The notes: generated by a model from the letters alone, not told the origin. A stretch of 64,000 nucleotides of DNA from Klebsiella pneumoniae (GCA_945862145.1 CAMAXE010000016.1:1-64000); one strand, 5' to 3'; counted from the first letter of the stretch, positions 17,687 to 27,009 are shown. Made by a program: numbers and translations.

Positions 17687-18241
17687 ATGCGCCTGACCAT
17701 CCTCACGCTCGTCGCCTCCATCGTCCTCAGCGGCTGCCTCGCGGCCGGCCAGACCACCGAGGACAAGCGCCGCAACATCCAGAACATGCGCAAGGAAGTG
17801 CTCACGGATCTTTACCGCGTCAACCCGGAAGCACAGGAGGAGATCAAGAACGCACCGGGTTACGCGGTGTTCTCGAACTGGAACGCCTACCTGATCTTTG
17901 CGTCCGTGGGGCAGGGCTACGGGGTGGTGGTGGATAACGTGAGCGGTGCCAATACCTACATGGGCATGGGCGCGATAGGCGGCGGGTTCGGCGCGGGCGT
18001 GAAGGACTACCGGGCGGTCTACATCTTCCGCCAGCGCCACATCATGGAGCGTTTCATCGACCAAGGAATCAGCTTCGGGGGCAACGCAGACGCCGCCGCC
18101 AAGGCGAGCACCCAGGGCAAGGCCTATGGCGGTGAACTGCTGATGGACGGCATCAAGGTCTATCAGCTGACCGAATCGGGCATCGCCCTCCAGGCCACGA
18201 TCCAGGGCACCAAGTTCTTCAAGGACGCGGACCTCAACTGA
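17687..18241 (+). CDS. SYLF-domain (YSC84-like) lipoprotein
   Basis: A 184-residue lipoprotein with a lipobox VLSGC (lipidated Cys17) from the ATG at 17687, preceded by cagggag. The mature part is a SYLF/Ysc84 lipid-binding domain: GYAVFSNWNAYLIFASVGQGYGVVVDN, GMGAIGGGFGAGVKDYRAVYIF and a C-terminal hydrophobic strand. SYLF proteins bind phospholipid; the bacterial role is unknown. It is the only plus-strand gene between fba and sahR and points into the insertion scar at 18.3-18.5 kb. Confidence 0.87.
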   Translation: MRLTILTLVASIVLSGCLAAGQTTEDKRRNIQNMRKEVLTDLYRVNPEAQEEIKNAPGYAVFSNWNAYLIFASVGQGYGVVVDNVSGANTYMGMGAIGGGFGAGVKDYRAVYIFRQRHIMERFIDQGISFGGNADAAAKASTQGKAYGGELLMDGIKVYQLTESGIALQATIQGTKFFKDADLN

Positions 18242-18250
18242 CCGCAAAAA

Positions 18251-18289
18251 TGGGGTCAGAGGATAAATGGGGTCTGACCCCATTTATCC
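18251..18289. repeat. REP-like palindromic element with two alternative hairpins
   Basis: Arms 18261-18274 and 18276-18289 form a perfect 14-bp inverted repeat with a single-base spacer. A second, overlapping pairing is possible between 18251-18260 and 18273-18282 (10 bp, perfect). The tggggtcaga core is the kind of sequence seen in proteobacterial REP elements mobilised by RAYT-type (IS200-like) transposases. It follows the lipoprotein stop by nine bases and could also act as a transcription stop, although no T-run follows. Confidence 0.7.
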
Positions 18290-18430
18290 AACGGCGCGTC
18301 GCAGGTATGCCTTGACCGCAGGCCGGCTGATACCGCGTGCGCCTGCGGTCTGGCAGTTGGCACAACCGAGCTCTTACTTCAGTCGCAAGACTTCTCGTAT
18401 CTGTCGCATGGTCAACCTCTCTGCCGTCAT
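18290..18430 (-). mobile_element. IS21-family transposase (istA) N-terminal remnant
   Basis: On the minus strand an ATG at 18430 opens MTAERLTMRQIREVLRLK and then meets a TAA at 18374-18376. Read on in the same frame, 18290-18373 gives a degraded helix-turn-helix with ARGISRPAVKAYLRRA, matching the usual IstA N-terminus (GISRSTVxxYLRRA type). The frame breaks off exactly at the REP-like palindrome. Only about 47 codons remain and there is no istB, so it is dead. This sits inside a stretch of about 330 bp without intact genes. Confidence 0.75.
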
Positions 18431-18432
18431 CT

Positions 18433-18535
18433 GTCTGCCTCTCGGTTGAACGAAAAGGCGTCCAGCGCGGCCTTGGAGGCGACGTAGGCCGAGAAGCGCG
18501 GGGGGCTTGCCAGCACGCCTATCGAGGAAATGTTG
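18433..18535 (-). pseudogene. Short-chain dehydrogenase/reductase fragment
   Basis: Minus-strand translation gives NISSIGVLASPPRFSAYV followed by ASKAALDAFS, the SDR active-site region with the catalytic Ser and the YxxxK motif (YVASK). A stop codon precedes it in frame and the fragment runs into the istA remnant after about 34 codons. It matches the acyl-CoA-reductase-like SDR group (SSIGVxxxPPRFSAYVASK). It is a remnant of a gene otherwise lost from this locus. Confidence 0.72.
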
Positions 18536-18573
18536 AATCAGACTCGTTCCCCGTGTCCGATCCAGGGAGGGAC

Positions 18574-19644
18574 TCAGGCGTTCAGCAGATAGGCGTTCAA
18601 GCCGGCCTGTCGCATCAGGTAGACCGCCAGGTCGCTGCGCTTGCCTCCCTCGGGTGTGACTAGATAGCTCTTGTTGCGGTCGAGTTCGCGCAGCTGCTTG
18701 CGCAACACCACCACCGGCATGCTCATCGCGCCCTCGATATGGCCCACGCGATACTCCACGGGAAAGCGCACGTCGAATATCTCGTAGCCGATGCCCGCAC
18801 CGGAAAAAAAAGTCCGCGCTTTTGCAAGATCGATCGTCTGCACCAGCGATGACTTGAAGATGGCGTCGAACTGGGCGCGAGTCAGGCGGCCCAGCACGCC
18901 GTCGGTGACCATCCGCACGGTCGCGTTCCGCAGGGTGTCGGCCACCAGGGCCTCCTCGCCGAAGTAATCACCCGGAACGAGGTCGAAGGTCTGGCCCTTG
19001 TAAGGGCCATGATCCTCGGTGATCACCTTGGCCTCGCCCTGCTCGAGGATGTAGAAGTGCTCGCCGCGTGTGCCTGCATTGACCACGTCCCGGCCGGCAC
19101 TGAAGGAAACGCGCTCAAGCTCGATGAAACAGCGTTGGATATTGGTGGCCGAGAGATGCGACATCAGCGGCGCCTCGAGCAGCCTCGCCATCCAGTCTTG
19201 GGAGTACTCGTCGTCGAAACGGGCCTCAAGGAGACGCTCCTCGGCGTTGTGGACCATCACCACGTCGAAGGCGCCATCGTCCCCGGCGACCGCGAGGAGC
19301 GAATCCATGGCTTCGCGTTTCAGCACCAGCACCGTGCTGTCGGCCGTGGCGCGGACCGAGGAGCCACTGCGCGCCTGATCCTCGAGCGGGAAGCGGGCCT
19401 GACTCCCCCCGGCGGCGATGATGTTGCGGCTGTCGAAGGATTCGCGGGCCTCGACCTCGCCCTCGAGCAGCAGGTAGCTCACGTCCGCAGGCGGGTTCTT
19501 GCGGAACAGGAACTGGCCCTTGGCAAGCTGCATGACCGAGGCGCCGTTAAGCACCCGCGCCATTTCCGCCTCGGTGATGAGGGTGAGCGGATGGAAGCGC
19601 TGCAGCACATCGAGCGCGAGTTCGACTCCATCGACCTTGGCCAT
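18574..19644 (-). CDS. Tandem cNMP-binding domains with inactive rhodanese domain
   Basis: A 356-residue protein. Two cyclic-nucleotide-binding-like beta-rolls occupy residues about 17-125 and 150-265. Only the second has a convincing phosphate-binding cassette (PGDYFGEEALVADTLRNATVRM, FGE then R-N-A-T). A rhodanese fold follows (about 278-356: YEIFDVRFPVEYRVGHIEGAMSMP). Its active-site loop reads VTPEGGKRS, with Pro where catalytic Cys is expected, so sulfur transfer is unlikely. There is no DNA-binding HTH. I start at ATG 19644 with ggag seven bases upstream; GTG 19647 is adjacent. It lies four bases after pgk on the same strand and is probably co-transcribed. Confidence 0.85.
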   Translation of the reverse strand: MAKVDGVELALDVLQRFHPLTLITEAEMARVLNGASVMQLAKGQFLFRKNPPADVSYLLLEGEVEARESFDSRNIIAAGGSQARFPLEDQARSGSSVRATADSTVLVLKREAMDSLLAVAGDDGAFDVVMVHNAEERLLEARFDDEYSQDWMARLLEAPLMSHLSATNIQRCFIELERVSFSAGRDVVNAGTRGEHFYILEQGEAKVITEDHGPYKGQTFDLVPGDYFGEEALVADTLRNATVRMVTDGVLGRLTRAQFDAIFKSSLVQTIDLAKARTFFSGAGIGYEIFDVRFPVEYRVGHIEGAMSMPVVVLRKQLRELDRNKSYLVTPEGGKRSDLAVYLMRQAGLNAYLLNA

Positions 19645-19647
19645 CAC

Positions 19648-20829
19648 TTACTCCTTGCCGGACCGGGCTCGCTGCTCGAGGATCTCGACGGCGGGCAGTA
19701 CACGTCCCTCGACATACTCGAGGAAGGCACCGCCGCCGGTGGACACGTAGGAAATCCGTTCCTGCACGCCAAAGGTCTCCAGCGCCGCCAGGGTGTCGCC
19801 GCCACCGGCGAGCGAAAACCCCGCGCTGTCGGCCACCGCTTGCGCCACGGCCCGGGTACCTTCCGCGAACTGCGGTATCTCGAACACCCCCACGGGGCCA
19901 TTCCAAAGGATGGTGCCGGCGCCGCGGATGATCTCGGCGAACCGCGCCGCAGTACGCGGACCGATGTCGAGAATCATGTCCTCCGGCCCGACGTCAGCCA
20001 CCTCCACGGTGCGCGCCTCGGCGTCCGTGGCGAAGCGATCGGCAACGACGACATCGACGGGCAGCGCAATGGCTGTTTTCTGCATGAGTGCGCGGGCCGT
20101 GTCGAGAAGATCCGCTTCGGCGAGGGACTTGCCAATGGGAAACCCGGCAGCGGCGAGGAAGGTGTTGGCGATACCGCCGCCCGGAATCAGCTGATCGACC
20201 TTGCCGGAGAGCTGCTCCAGCACCGAGAGTTTGGTCGAAACCTTGGAGCCGCCCACAATGGCCAGCAGCGGACGTGCCGGATGCTGGAGCGCGCGGCCAA
20301 GGGCGTCCAGTTCGGCCGCCAGTAACGGACCGGCGCAGGCCACGGTCGCGAAACGCGCCACGCCGTGCGTGGAGGCCTCGGCGCGATGGGCCGTGGCGAA
20401 GGCATCCATTACATAGATGTCGCACAGGGCGGCCATGCGGCGCGAGAGCGCCTCGTCATCCTCTTTTTCGCCCTTGATGAAACGCACGTTCTCGAGCAAC
20501 GCGATCTCGCCCTCGGCTAGCTGGACGCCATCCAGCCAGTCCGAAACCAGCGGCACCGGGCGGCCCAGCAGCTCGCTCAATCGCTGCGCGACCGGCGCAA
20601 GGGTGAACGCGGCGTTGTCGGCTTGGGAGGCACCGGCCTTGGGTCTGCCGAGGTGTGACATCACCAGCAGGCGAGCGCCACGCTCGAGCGCGAGACGCAG
20701 GGTAGGGAGGGCCGCCGTCAGCCGGGCATCGCTGGTAACCCGGCCGTCCTTGACGGGCACATTGAGATCCTCGCGGATCAGTACCCGCCTGCCACGAAGC
20801 TCGAGGTCGGTCATCAGGATCACGGACAT
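19648..20829 (-). CDS. pgk: Phosphoglycerate kinase
   Basis: Transfers phosphate between 1,3-bisphosphoglycerate and ADP in glycolysis. The 393-residue form starts at ATG 20829 ([26 protein letters not shown]), aligning with E. coli Pgk; the longer frame to 20898 would overlap the upstream epd gene. Visible signatures are [31 protein letters not shown] and the C-terminal [11 protein letters not shown]. It follows epd by 28 bp. Confidence 0.97.
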   Translation of the reverse strand: MSVILMTDLELRGRRVLIREDLNVPVKDGRVTSDARLTAALPTLRLALERGARLLVMSHLGRPKAGASQADNAAFTLAPVAQRLSELLGRPVPLVSDWLDGVQLAEGEIALLENVRFIKGEKEDDEALSRRMAALCDIYVMDAFATAHRAEASTHGVARFATVACAGPLLAAELDALGRALQHPARPLLAIVGGSKVSTKLSVLEQLSGKVDQLIPGGGIANTFLAAAGFPIGKSLAEADLLDTARALMQKTAIALPVDVVVADRFATDAEARTVEVADVGPEDMILDIGPRTAARFAEIIRGAGTILWNGPVGVFEIPQFAEGTRAVAQAVADSAGFSLAGGGDTLAALETFGVQERISYVSTGGGAFLEYVEGRVLPAVEILEQRARSGKE

Positions 20830-20857
20830 GCTTCTTCTCCCTGTGTTGTCCCTGTCG

Positions 20858-21877
20858 TTATGCGGGGGCCTCCGCAGCTGACCAATATAGCGCGACATCG
20901 AGCATCCGGTTGGCGTAGCCCCACTCGTTGTCGAACCAGGTCAACACCTTCAGCAATCGCCGCCCGCCGAGCCGTGTCTGTGAGGCATCGACCACACCGG
21001 AGCGGGGATCGTGGATGAAATCGCAGGAGGCGAGCGGCTCGGAGGTGTAGCCGAGAATCCCGGCTAGCGGGCCCCGGGCAGCTTCCTCGAGAACCGCGTT
21101 CACCTCAGCCACCGAGGTATCTACCCCCAGCACCACGGAGAGGTCGATGGCGGAAACATTGAGCGTGGGCACCCGCATGGCCTGCGCCTCGAAGCGGCCT
21201 GCAAGGGCGGGAAGCACCCGACCGATGCCCGCCGCAAGCCCGGTATCCACCGGGATGATCGACTGCAGGGCCGCGCGGGTCTTGCGCAGATCGGTGTTGT
21301 GGTAGGCGTCCAGGACCGGCTGGTCGTTCATGGCCGAGTGGATGGTGGTGATGACCCCGGTCTCGACACCGAAAGCTCGCTCCAGCACGTCGATGACGGG
21401 CACGATGCAGTTGGTGGTGCAGGAGGCCGCCGAGATCACGCTCTGCCCGGCACCCAACCCGTGATGGTTGATGCCAAAGACCACGGTGGCATCGACGTCG
21501 GCGTCGGCGGGCTGGGAGAAGATCACCCGCTTGGCCCCCCGGTGCAGATGCTCAAGCGCCCGGGCACGGGAACTGAAGGTTCCGGTGCATTCGAAGATCA
21601 GATCCGCGCCAACGGTGCCCCAGTCGAGCGCTTCGAGGGCGGAGTGATGACTCACCCTCAGGCTTCGCCCGTCGATACGGAGTTCGCCCTCGGTGCTCTC
21701 GATCCGGCCCGGGAAGCGCCCGTGCGTGGAGTCATAACGGCTCAGGTAGGCCATGGTCTCGAGGTTGGCGATCTCGTTGACGGCCACGATCTCGAGCCGG
21801 TCACCGAGCGAGCGCTCGTGGGCAGCACGGAGCAGGCAGCGTCCGATGCGTCCGTAGCCGTTTATCGCGGCGCGCAT
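20858..21877 (-). CDS. epd: Erythrose-4-phosphate dehydrogenase-like / GAPDH
   Basis: A 339-residue NAD-dependent aldehyde dehydrogenase of the GAPDH family. The catalytic Cys153 is in [12 protein letters not shown] and the general base His180 in [46 protein letters not shown] and [17 protein letters not shown] resemble E. coli Epd more than GapA (which has SCTTNCLAP). Epd makes 4-phosphoerythronate for PLP synthesis. In lineages with one homologue here it can instead act as glycolytic GAPDH, and its position next to pgk fits either. It is divergent from the methyl-cycle operon. Confidence 0.88.
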   Translation of the reverse strand: MRAAINGYGRIGRCLLRAAHERSLGDRLEIVAVNEIANLETMAYLSRYDSTHGRFPGRIESTEGELRIDGRSLRVSHHSALEALDWGTVGADLIFECTGTFSSRARALEHLHRGAKRVIFSQPADADVDATVVFGINHHGLGAGQSVISAASCTTNCIVPVIDVLERAFGVETGVITTIHSAMNDQPVLDAYHNTDLRKTRAALQSIIPVDTGLAAGIGRVLPALAGRFEAQAMRVPTLNVSAIDLSVVLGVDTSVAEVNAVLEEAARGPLAGILGYTSEPLASCDFIHDPRSGVVDASQTRLGGRRLLKVLTWFDNEWGYANRMLDVALYWSAAEAPA

Positions 21878-22015
21878 CTCAGCGGCTCACTGTGGGAAAG
21901 GATCGGGGCACGGGCTAGCCTCGGAGCGCACGGTTGCAGTTCGGGCCTATTGTGGCCGAGCAGTGACAGCGGGCGGAACCGCAGGCCCACGCTTCGGTAA
22001 TCCTTCGCTGAAATG

Positions 22016-22037
22016 TATATCAAATGTTTTTGATATA
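22016..22037. promoter_or_regulatory. Perfect palindromic operator upstream of the sahR-metK-ahcY genes
   Basis: Perfect 9-bp arms (22016-22024 and 22029-22037; TATATCAAA with its complement) and a four-base spacer lie 27 bp before the ArsR-methyltransferase start codon. The AT-rich arms contrast with the G+C-rich surroundings. Size, symmetry and position fit an ArsR-family dimer site, most simply for autoregulation by the gene it precedes. Confidence 0.8.
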
Positions 22038-22064
22038 GCCCGACACCGCTGCTAGAGTAGGCCA

Positions 22065-23057
22065 ATGACGCTTGCTGCAACCCCAATCGGGCTCCCCGAG
22101 GCCTTCGATGCGCTGGCCCGCCTTTATAAGGCGGCTGCGGATCCGCTGCGCCTCGAGATCCTCGGTGCTCTCCGGCAGGACTCCTACGGGGTGCTGGAGC
22201 TCTGCCGGATTTTCGGCGTTCGCCAGCCCGCGCTGAGTCATCACCTGAAGGTGCTGGCCGATGCCGGCCTGGTCGGGCGGCGACGCGAAGGTACCTCAAT
22301 TTTTTACCATCGGAGCTCTGCGGTGACACTGGAGCCCGCCGCGCAGGCGCTGATGGCGGCCGCTGATACGATCAGCCTGCGCGAAGACACCGCGCTCGGC
22401 ATCGCCGGTATCCGTCGTGAACGGGCCGATAGCTCCCGCGCATTCTTTGCCGCCAACGTAGCCAAATTCCGCGAGCAGCAGGAGTTGATTGCTCCGCCCA
22501 CGCAGTATCAGGGGGCGGTGATCGAACTGCTGCAGGCGCAACAGCCCGCGCGCGTGGCAATCGCACTCGAGCTGGGCCCGGGCGACGGCTGGCTCCTGCC
22601 GCTGCTCTCGGCGCAGGCCGCGCGCGTGATCGGCATCGACAATTCACCCGAAATGCTCGCCCAGGCGCGCAGCACCTGCGCGGCGCACGGTCTCGGCAAT
22701 GTGGAGCTGCTGGCGGGCGACGGCGCCGCGGCGGGCGCACTGGCAGGCTCCGTCGATCTGGCGGTCTGCAACATGGTGCTGCACCACACCGCATCACCGG
22801 CCGGGATCCTGGCGCAACTGGCTGAGGCGCTGGTGCCGGGGGGGTCGCTTCTGCTCACCGATCTCTGCGCGCACGACCAGGGCTGGGCGCGCGAGGCCTG
22901 CGGCGACCTCTGGCTGGGCTTTGCCCCCACCGACCTCGCGGCCTGGGCCGCACTCGCCGGGCTGATCGAGCAACACAGCCTCTATCTCGCACTGCGCAAC
23001 GGTTTCCGCGTGCAGCTGCACATCTTCCAAAAACCCAAGGAACAGGTGTTCCCATGA
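22065..23057 (+). CDS. ArsR-type regulator fused to SAM-methyltransferase domain (SahR-like)
   Basis: A 330-residue fusion. Residues about 10-100 are a winged helix ([56 protein letters not shown], broken here only by loops). Residues about 150-300 are a class I methyltransferase fold ([38 protein letters not shown]). It overlaps metK by 4 bp and precedes ahcY. ArsR-family SahR regulators, known to respond to S-adenosylhomocysteine and control methyl-cycle genes in Proteobacteria, fit this setting; the methyltransferase domain probably senses SAH or SAM rather than acting as an enzyme. That last point is inference. Confidence 0.85.
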   Translation: MTLAATPIGLPEAFDALARLYKAAADPLRLEILGALRQDSYGVLELCRIFGVRQPALSHHLKVLADAGLVGRRREGTSIFYHRSSAVTLEPAAQALMAAADTISLREDTALGIAGIRRERADSSRAFFAANVAKFREQQELIAPPTQYQGAVIELLQAQQPARVAIALELGPGDGWLLPLLSAQAARVIGIDNSPEMLAQARSTCAAHGLGNVELLAGDGAAAGALAGSVDLAVCNMVLHHTASPAGILAQLAEALVPGGSLLLTDLCAHDQGWAREACGDLWLGFAPTDLAAWAALAGLIEQHSLYLALRNGFRVQLHIFQKPKEQVFP

Positions 23058-24208
23058 GCGAATATTCGATCTTCACCTCCGAGTCGGTATCGGAGGGTCA
23101 CCCCGACAAGATGGCCGACCAGATCTCGGACGCCGTACTCGATGCGATCATCAAGGATGATCCCGACGCGCGCGTTGCCGTGGAGACGATGGTCAAGACC
23201 GGCATGGCGATAGTCGCAGGCGAGGTGACCACCAGCACGTATATCGAACTCGAGGACCTGATCCGGCAAGTCATCGTCGACATCGGCTATGACAGCTCCG
23301 CGCTCGGTTTCGATGGCCGCTCCTGCGCCGTGCTGAACGCGATCGGCAAGCAGTCGCGCGACATCGCGCAAGGTGTCGATTCCGCGAAAGACAAGGAACA
23401 GGGCGCCGGCGATCAGGGCCTGATGTTCGGCTATGCCAGCAACGAGACCAGCGTGCTGATGCCAGCGCCGATCACCTACGCACACCGTCTGGTGGAGCGC
23501 CAGGCGCAGCTGCGCAAGGACCGCACGCTGCCGTGGCTGCGCCCCGATGCCAAAAGCCAGGTGACACTGCGCTACGAGAACGGCCGCCCGGTGGCGGTGG
23601 ATGCCGTGGTGCTCTCGACGCAGCACGACGACGATGTATCCAATGAGACCATCCGCGAGGCCGTGATCGAAATGATCATCCGCCACGTACTCCCCGCGGA
23701 ATGGTTGCACGCCGACACCAAGATCCACGTGAATCCCACCGGACGCTTCGTGATCGGTGGCCCCATGGGAGATTGCGGACTGACCGGGCGCAAGATCATC
23801 GTCGACAGTTATGGTGGCATGGCGCGTCACGGTGGCGGCGCCTTCTCGGGCAAGGATCCCTCGAAGGTGGATCGCTCGGCGGCGTACGCGGCGCGTTATG
23901 TGGCGAAGAACATCGTGGCAGCGGGGATCGCCGAGCGCTGCGAGATCCAGGTGTCCTACGCCATCGGCGTGGCAGACCCGACCTCGATTTCGGTGAACAC
24001 TTTCGGTACCGGCAAGCTGCCCGACCACGAAGTGATCACGCTGATCCGTGAGCACTTCGACCTGCGCCCGCGCGGCATCATCGAGATGCTCGACCTGAAG
24101 CGCCCGATCTACCGCCCCACGGCCTCCTACGGTCACTTCGGGCGCGAGGGCGAGGGTTTCAGCTGGGAGCGCACGGATCGGGCGGCGGACCTCGCAAAGG
24201 CGCTGTAA
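23054..24208 (+). CDS. metK: S-adenosylmethionine synthetase
   Basis: Makes SAM from methionine and ATP. 384 residues, full length. Signatures: [48 protein letters not shown] and the terminal [14 protein letters not shown]. Its ATGA start overlaps the end of the regulator gene, so the two are translationally coupled. ahcY follows after 136 bp. Confidence 0.98.
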   Translation: MSEYSIFTSESVSEGHPDKMADQISDAVLDAIIKDDPDARVAVETMVKTGMAIVAGEVTTSTYIELEDLIRQVIVDIGYDSSALGFDGRSCAVLNAIGKQSRDIAQGVDSAKDKEQGAGDQGLMFGYASNETSVLMPAPITYAHRLVERQAQLRKDRTLPWLRPDAKSQVTLRYENGRPVAVDAVVLSTQHDDDVSNETIREAVIEMIIRHVLPAEWLHADTKIHVNPTGRFVIGGPMGDCGLTGRKIIVDSYGGMARHGGGAFSGKDPSKVDRSAAYAARYVAKNIVAAGIAERCEIQVSYAIGVADPTSISVNTFGTGKLPDHEVITLIREHFDLRPRGIIEMLDLKRPIYRPTASYGHFGREGEGFSWERTDRAADLAKAL

Positions 24209-24263
24209 GCCGTACCTCAGGAAAGATGAAACGCTCCGGCTCGCCGGGCTGAAAAAAGAAACG

Positions 24264-24298
24264 CAGGGTGCGGACCAGTGCGGGCTGCCGACACCCTG
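24264..24298 (+). promoter_or_regulatory. Hairpin in the metK-ahcY intergenic leader
   Basis: Seven-bp arms (24264-24270 and 24292-24298) enclose a further three-bp pairing (24271-24273 with 24288-24290, one-base bulge) and an inner cag/ctg pair. The hairpin lies 46 bp before the ahcY ATG. It does not match the SAH riboswitch core that I know. It may be a processing, attenuation or RNA-stability element. Confidence 0.35.
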
Positions 24299-24344
24299 AA
24301 TACGAATTCCCGTTAATGCATTCACACCGTCAGGAGACCTTGAA

Positions 24345-25739
24345 ATGACTACCGCAGTACGCATCGACACGCTTTTCACCGACTGCAAAGTCGCCGATAT
24401 CACACTGGCCGAGTGGGGCCGTAAAGAAATCCAGATCGCCGAGAGCGAGATGCCGGCACTGATGGCAATCCGCTCGCGCCACCGCGATGACAAGCCGCTG
24501 GCAGGTGCCAAGATCCTCGGTTGCCTGCACATGACAATCCAGACCGCCGTGCTGATCGAGACGCTGGAAGAGCTGGGTGCCGAAGTACGCTGGTCCTCGT
24601 GCAATATTTTCTCGACGCAGGATCACGCAGCCGCGGCGATCGCCGTGCGCGGGACAGCCGTCTACGCCTGGAAGGGCGAGACGGAGGAAGAGTACGCATG
24701 GTGCATCGAACAGACCATCCTGAAAAACGGCAAGCCCTGGCCTGTGAATATGATTCTCGATGACGGCGGCGATCTTACACAGATCCTGCACGAGCGCTTT
24801 CCGGAACTGCTCAACGCTGTGCACGGCGTTACCGAGGAGACCACCACCGGCGTGCTGCGACTGCAGGAAATGCTGAAGCACGGCACCCTCAAAGTGCCGG
24901 CAGTGAACGTGAACGACTCGGTCACCAAATCGAAAAACGACAACAAGTACGGCTGCCGTCACAGTCTGAACGACGCCATCAAACGTGGCACCGACCACCT
25001 GCTGTCCGGCAAGCGCGCGCTGGTGATCGGTTACGGCGACGTGGGCAAGGGTTCGGCGCAATCGCTGCGTCAGGAAGGGATGATCGTGCGGATAACCGAA
25101 ATCGACCCCATCTGCGCCATGCAGGCCTGCATGGACGGCTTCGAGCTGGTCTCGCCCTACATCGACGGCATCAATGACGGCACCGCCGAGCGCATCGACC
25201 GCGAACTGCTGGCGCACATGGATCTCATCGTCACCGCCACTGGCAACATGGATGTTTGCGACCGGCACATGCTGGCGGCGCTGAAGAGCGGCTGCGTGGT
25301 GTGCAACATCGGCCACTTCGACGACGAGATCGACACTGCCTTCATGCGCCGCACCTGGGAATGGGACGAAGTGAAGCCGCAGGTGCACCGCATCTTCCGC
25401 GACCGCACCACCAACGACCACCTGATCCTGCTCTCCGAGGGCCGTCTGGTGAACCTTGGCAATGCCACCGGGCACCCCTCGCGCATCATGGACGGCTCCT
25501 TCGCCAACCAGGTGCTCGCGCAGATCTACCTCTACGGTCGCCGCTTCGCCAACCTGCTGCCCGAACTCAAAGAGGCTGCTGTGGGCATCGAAGTGCTGCC
25601 CAAGCACCTCGACGAGGAAGTGGCACGGCATATGGTGGCCGGCTTCGGTGGCGTGCTGACGCGCCTGCGCGCCGATCAGGCGGACTACATCAAGGTGTCG
25701 GTGGATGGTCCGTTCAAAAGCGACCAGTACCGCTACTGA
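24345..25739 (+). CDS. ahcY: Adenosylhomocysteinase (S-adenosylhomocysteine hydrolase)
   Basis: Hydrolyses SAH to adenosine and homocysteine, relieving product inhibition of methyltransferases. 464 residues, the long bacterial form. NAD binds at [18 protein letters not shown]; other marks are [36 protein letters not shown] and the terminal [10 protein letters not shown]. The upstream sequence has a ribosome site (aggaga). Together with the regulator and metK it forms a methyl-cycle module. Confidence 0.98.
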   Translation: MTTAVRIDTLFTDCKVADITLAEWGRKEIQIAESEMPALMAIRSRHRDDKPLAGAKILGCLHMTIQTAVLIETLEELGAEVRWSSCNIFSTQDHAAAAIAVRGTAVYAWKGETEEEYAWCIEQTILKNGKPWPVNMILDDGGDLTQILHERFPELLNAVHGVTEETTTGVLRLQEMLKHGTLKVPAVNVNDSVTKSKNDNKYGCRHSLNDAIKRGTDHLLSGKRALVIGYGDVGKGSAQSLRQEGMIVRITEIDPICAMQACMDGFELVSPYIDGINDGTAERIDRELLAHMDLIVTATGNMDVCDRHMLAALKSGCVVCNIGHFDDEIDTAFMRRTWEWDEVKPQVHRIFRDRTTNDHLILLSEGRLVNLGNATGHPSRIMDGSFANQVLAQIYLYGRRFANLLPELKEAAVGIEVLPKHLDEEVARHMVAGFGGVLTRLRADQADYIKVSVDGPFKSDQYRY

Positions 25740-25772
25740 GCAGGCTCGGGTAGCGGCCCAAGGCATCGGCGG

Positions 25773-26501
25773 ATGCGCGACATCCGCGTCTTCGTCGAAG
25801 TGCCCCTGGTGGCGGGAGCGGAATTCGTCGCGCCCGCCACCCTCGCGCACTACGCGCGCAATGTATTGCGCCTGCAGACAGGCGATGCGCTGCAACTCTT
25901 TGACGGCAGCGGGCGGGAGTTTGCGGCGAGCGTAGCCGCCGCAGGCAAGCGGGAACTCCGGATCCTCGTCGGTGAGGAACTCGAGGCTCTTCCCGAATCA
26001 TCGCTTGCAGTCCACCTCGGACTCGGCCTGTCGCGCGGCGAGCGCATGGACTGGGCCTTGCAGAAGGCAACCGAACTCGGTGTCGCCTCGGTCACGCCAC
26101 TGGTGCTGTCGCGCTGCAACGCACGGCTCTCGGACGAACGCAGCGAATCGCGCATGCGGCACTGGCGGCAAGTACTGGTGAGCGCCTGTGAGCAGTGCGG
26201 GCGGCCTCGTCTGCCGGTGTTGCACGAGCCTTCCGGTCTGGACGCCTGGCTGGCCGCCAACGCCGGCATCCCCGGCCTGGTGTTGCATACCCGCGATGCC
26301 GTGCGGCTTGCTGCCACGGCTGTCCCGCCACGGGAGATCTGTGTGCTGACGGGTCCGGAGGGCGGACTCGACGATGCGGAGTTCTCCGCAGCGCTGGCGG
26401 CGGGTTTCAAGGCCTGGTCGCTGGGACCCCGCGTCTTGCGGGCCGAGACAGCACCCGCAGCGGCGCTCTCGATACTCCAGCACCTGTGGGGAGATACCTG
26501 A
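25773..26501 (+). CDS. rsmE: 16S rRNA (uracil1498-N3)-methyltransferase
   Basis: SPOUT-class methyltransferase that makes m3U1498 in 16S rRNA with SAM. 242 residues. The trefoil-knot motifs are ICVLTGPEGGLDDAEF and SLGPRVLRAETAPAAALSIL at the C-terminus, and the N-terminus has the PUA-like VLRLQTGDALQLFDGSGREF. It is 33 bp after ahcY and may share its transcript. Confidence 0.95.
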   Translation: MRDIRVFVEVPLVAGAEFVAPATLAHYARNVLRLQTGDALQLFDGSGREFAASVAAAGKRELRILVGEELEALPESSLAVHLGLGLSRGERMDWALQKATELGVASVTPLVLSRCNARLSDERSESRMRHWRQVLVSACEQCGRPRLPVLHEPSGLDAWLAANAGIPGLVLHTRDAVRLAATAVPPREICVLTGPEGGLDDAEFSAALAAGFKAWSLGPRVLRAETAPAAALSILQHLWGDT

Positions 26502-26520
26502 GGCAGCGCCCGCTGGCCGC

Positions 26521-27009
26521 TCAGTGTTTTTGGGGCGCTTTTACCGTCTCCGGCAGGCCGAACAGGCGCTTCTCGATGTAGTCGAGATCTGGAATCGCAG
26601 CAGCCTGACCATGCACCCGCACCCTCATGCTCTCGGCAGGTCCGGGCACGACGTCGTCGAGCTGCTGGATATCCGGGGGCGTCAAGCGAAGCAGGTTGGG
26701 CACACCTCGGGTAAGCAAAGCATAGCGGCGCTGCTCCGCTTGGTCGCCCAAGGTGCCGATGATCACGATACGGCTGCCGGTTTCCTCTTCCGCCACAGGC
26801 TCGCCGTTCAGCGCCTCGAAGGACAACACCGGCACCGCCTCGTGGTGCCATTTCACATGGCCCAGCAGCCAGTCGGGTGCGCCATCGGGGGGCGTGAGTT
26901 CGCGGCGCTTGATGATCTCGGCGACGACGGAGGTGGGCACGACGAGCAGTCTGCCAGTCACCGGCAACAGCAGCGCGCTCAGGTCGAGCACCGTGTTTTC
27001 ACTGTCCAT
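26521..27009 (-). CDS. chpC: CheW-like adaptor ChpC
   Basis: A 162-residue CheW-domain protein from ATG 27009 (MDSENTVLDLSALLLPV); the longer frame to 27126 runs inside chpA and is not needed. It contains a CheW-like core (LLVVPTSVVAEIIKRRELTPP, WLLGHVKWHHEAVPVLSFEALNGE). It starts four bases after the chpA stop, the position of chpC relative to chpA in pseudomonads except that chpB is missing in between. It probably couples additional receptors to ChpA. Confidence 0.85.
   Translation of the reverse strand: MDSENTVLDLSALLLPVTGRLLVVPTSVVAEIIKRRELTPPDGAPDWLLGHVKWHHEAVPVLSFEALNGEPVAEEETGSRIVIIGTLGDQAEQRRYALLTRGVPNLLRLTPPDIQQLDDVVPGPAESMRVRVHGQAAAIPDLDYIEKRLFGLPETVKAPQKH

Noticed and set aside
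16950-17690. Gene antisense to fba (16968-17591)
   Set aside because: No recognisable motif, and the opposite strand is a complete class II aldolase with all metal ligands.
24209-24344. SAH riboswitch upstream of ahcY
   Set aside because: The location is right and there is a strong hairpin, but the conserved core of the known SAH riboswitch is not present, so I list it only as an unassigned hairpin.
22982-24604. 540-codon minus-strand open frame
   Set aside because: It is antisense to metK and the start of ahcY, has no recognisable domain, and its frame is explained by codon bias.
24330-25895. 521-codon minus-strand open frame
   Set aside because: It is antisense to ahcY and rsmE, which are full-length conserved enzymes; its His/Val/Gly-rich translation is not protein-like.
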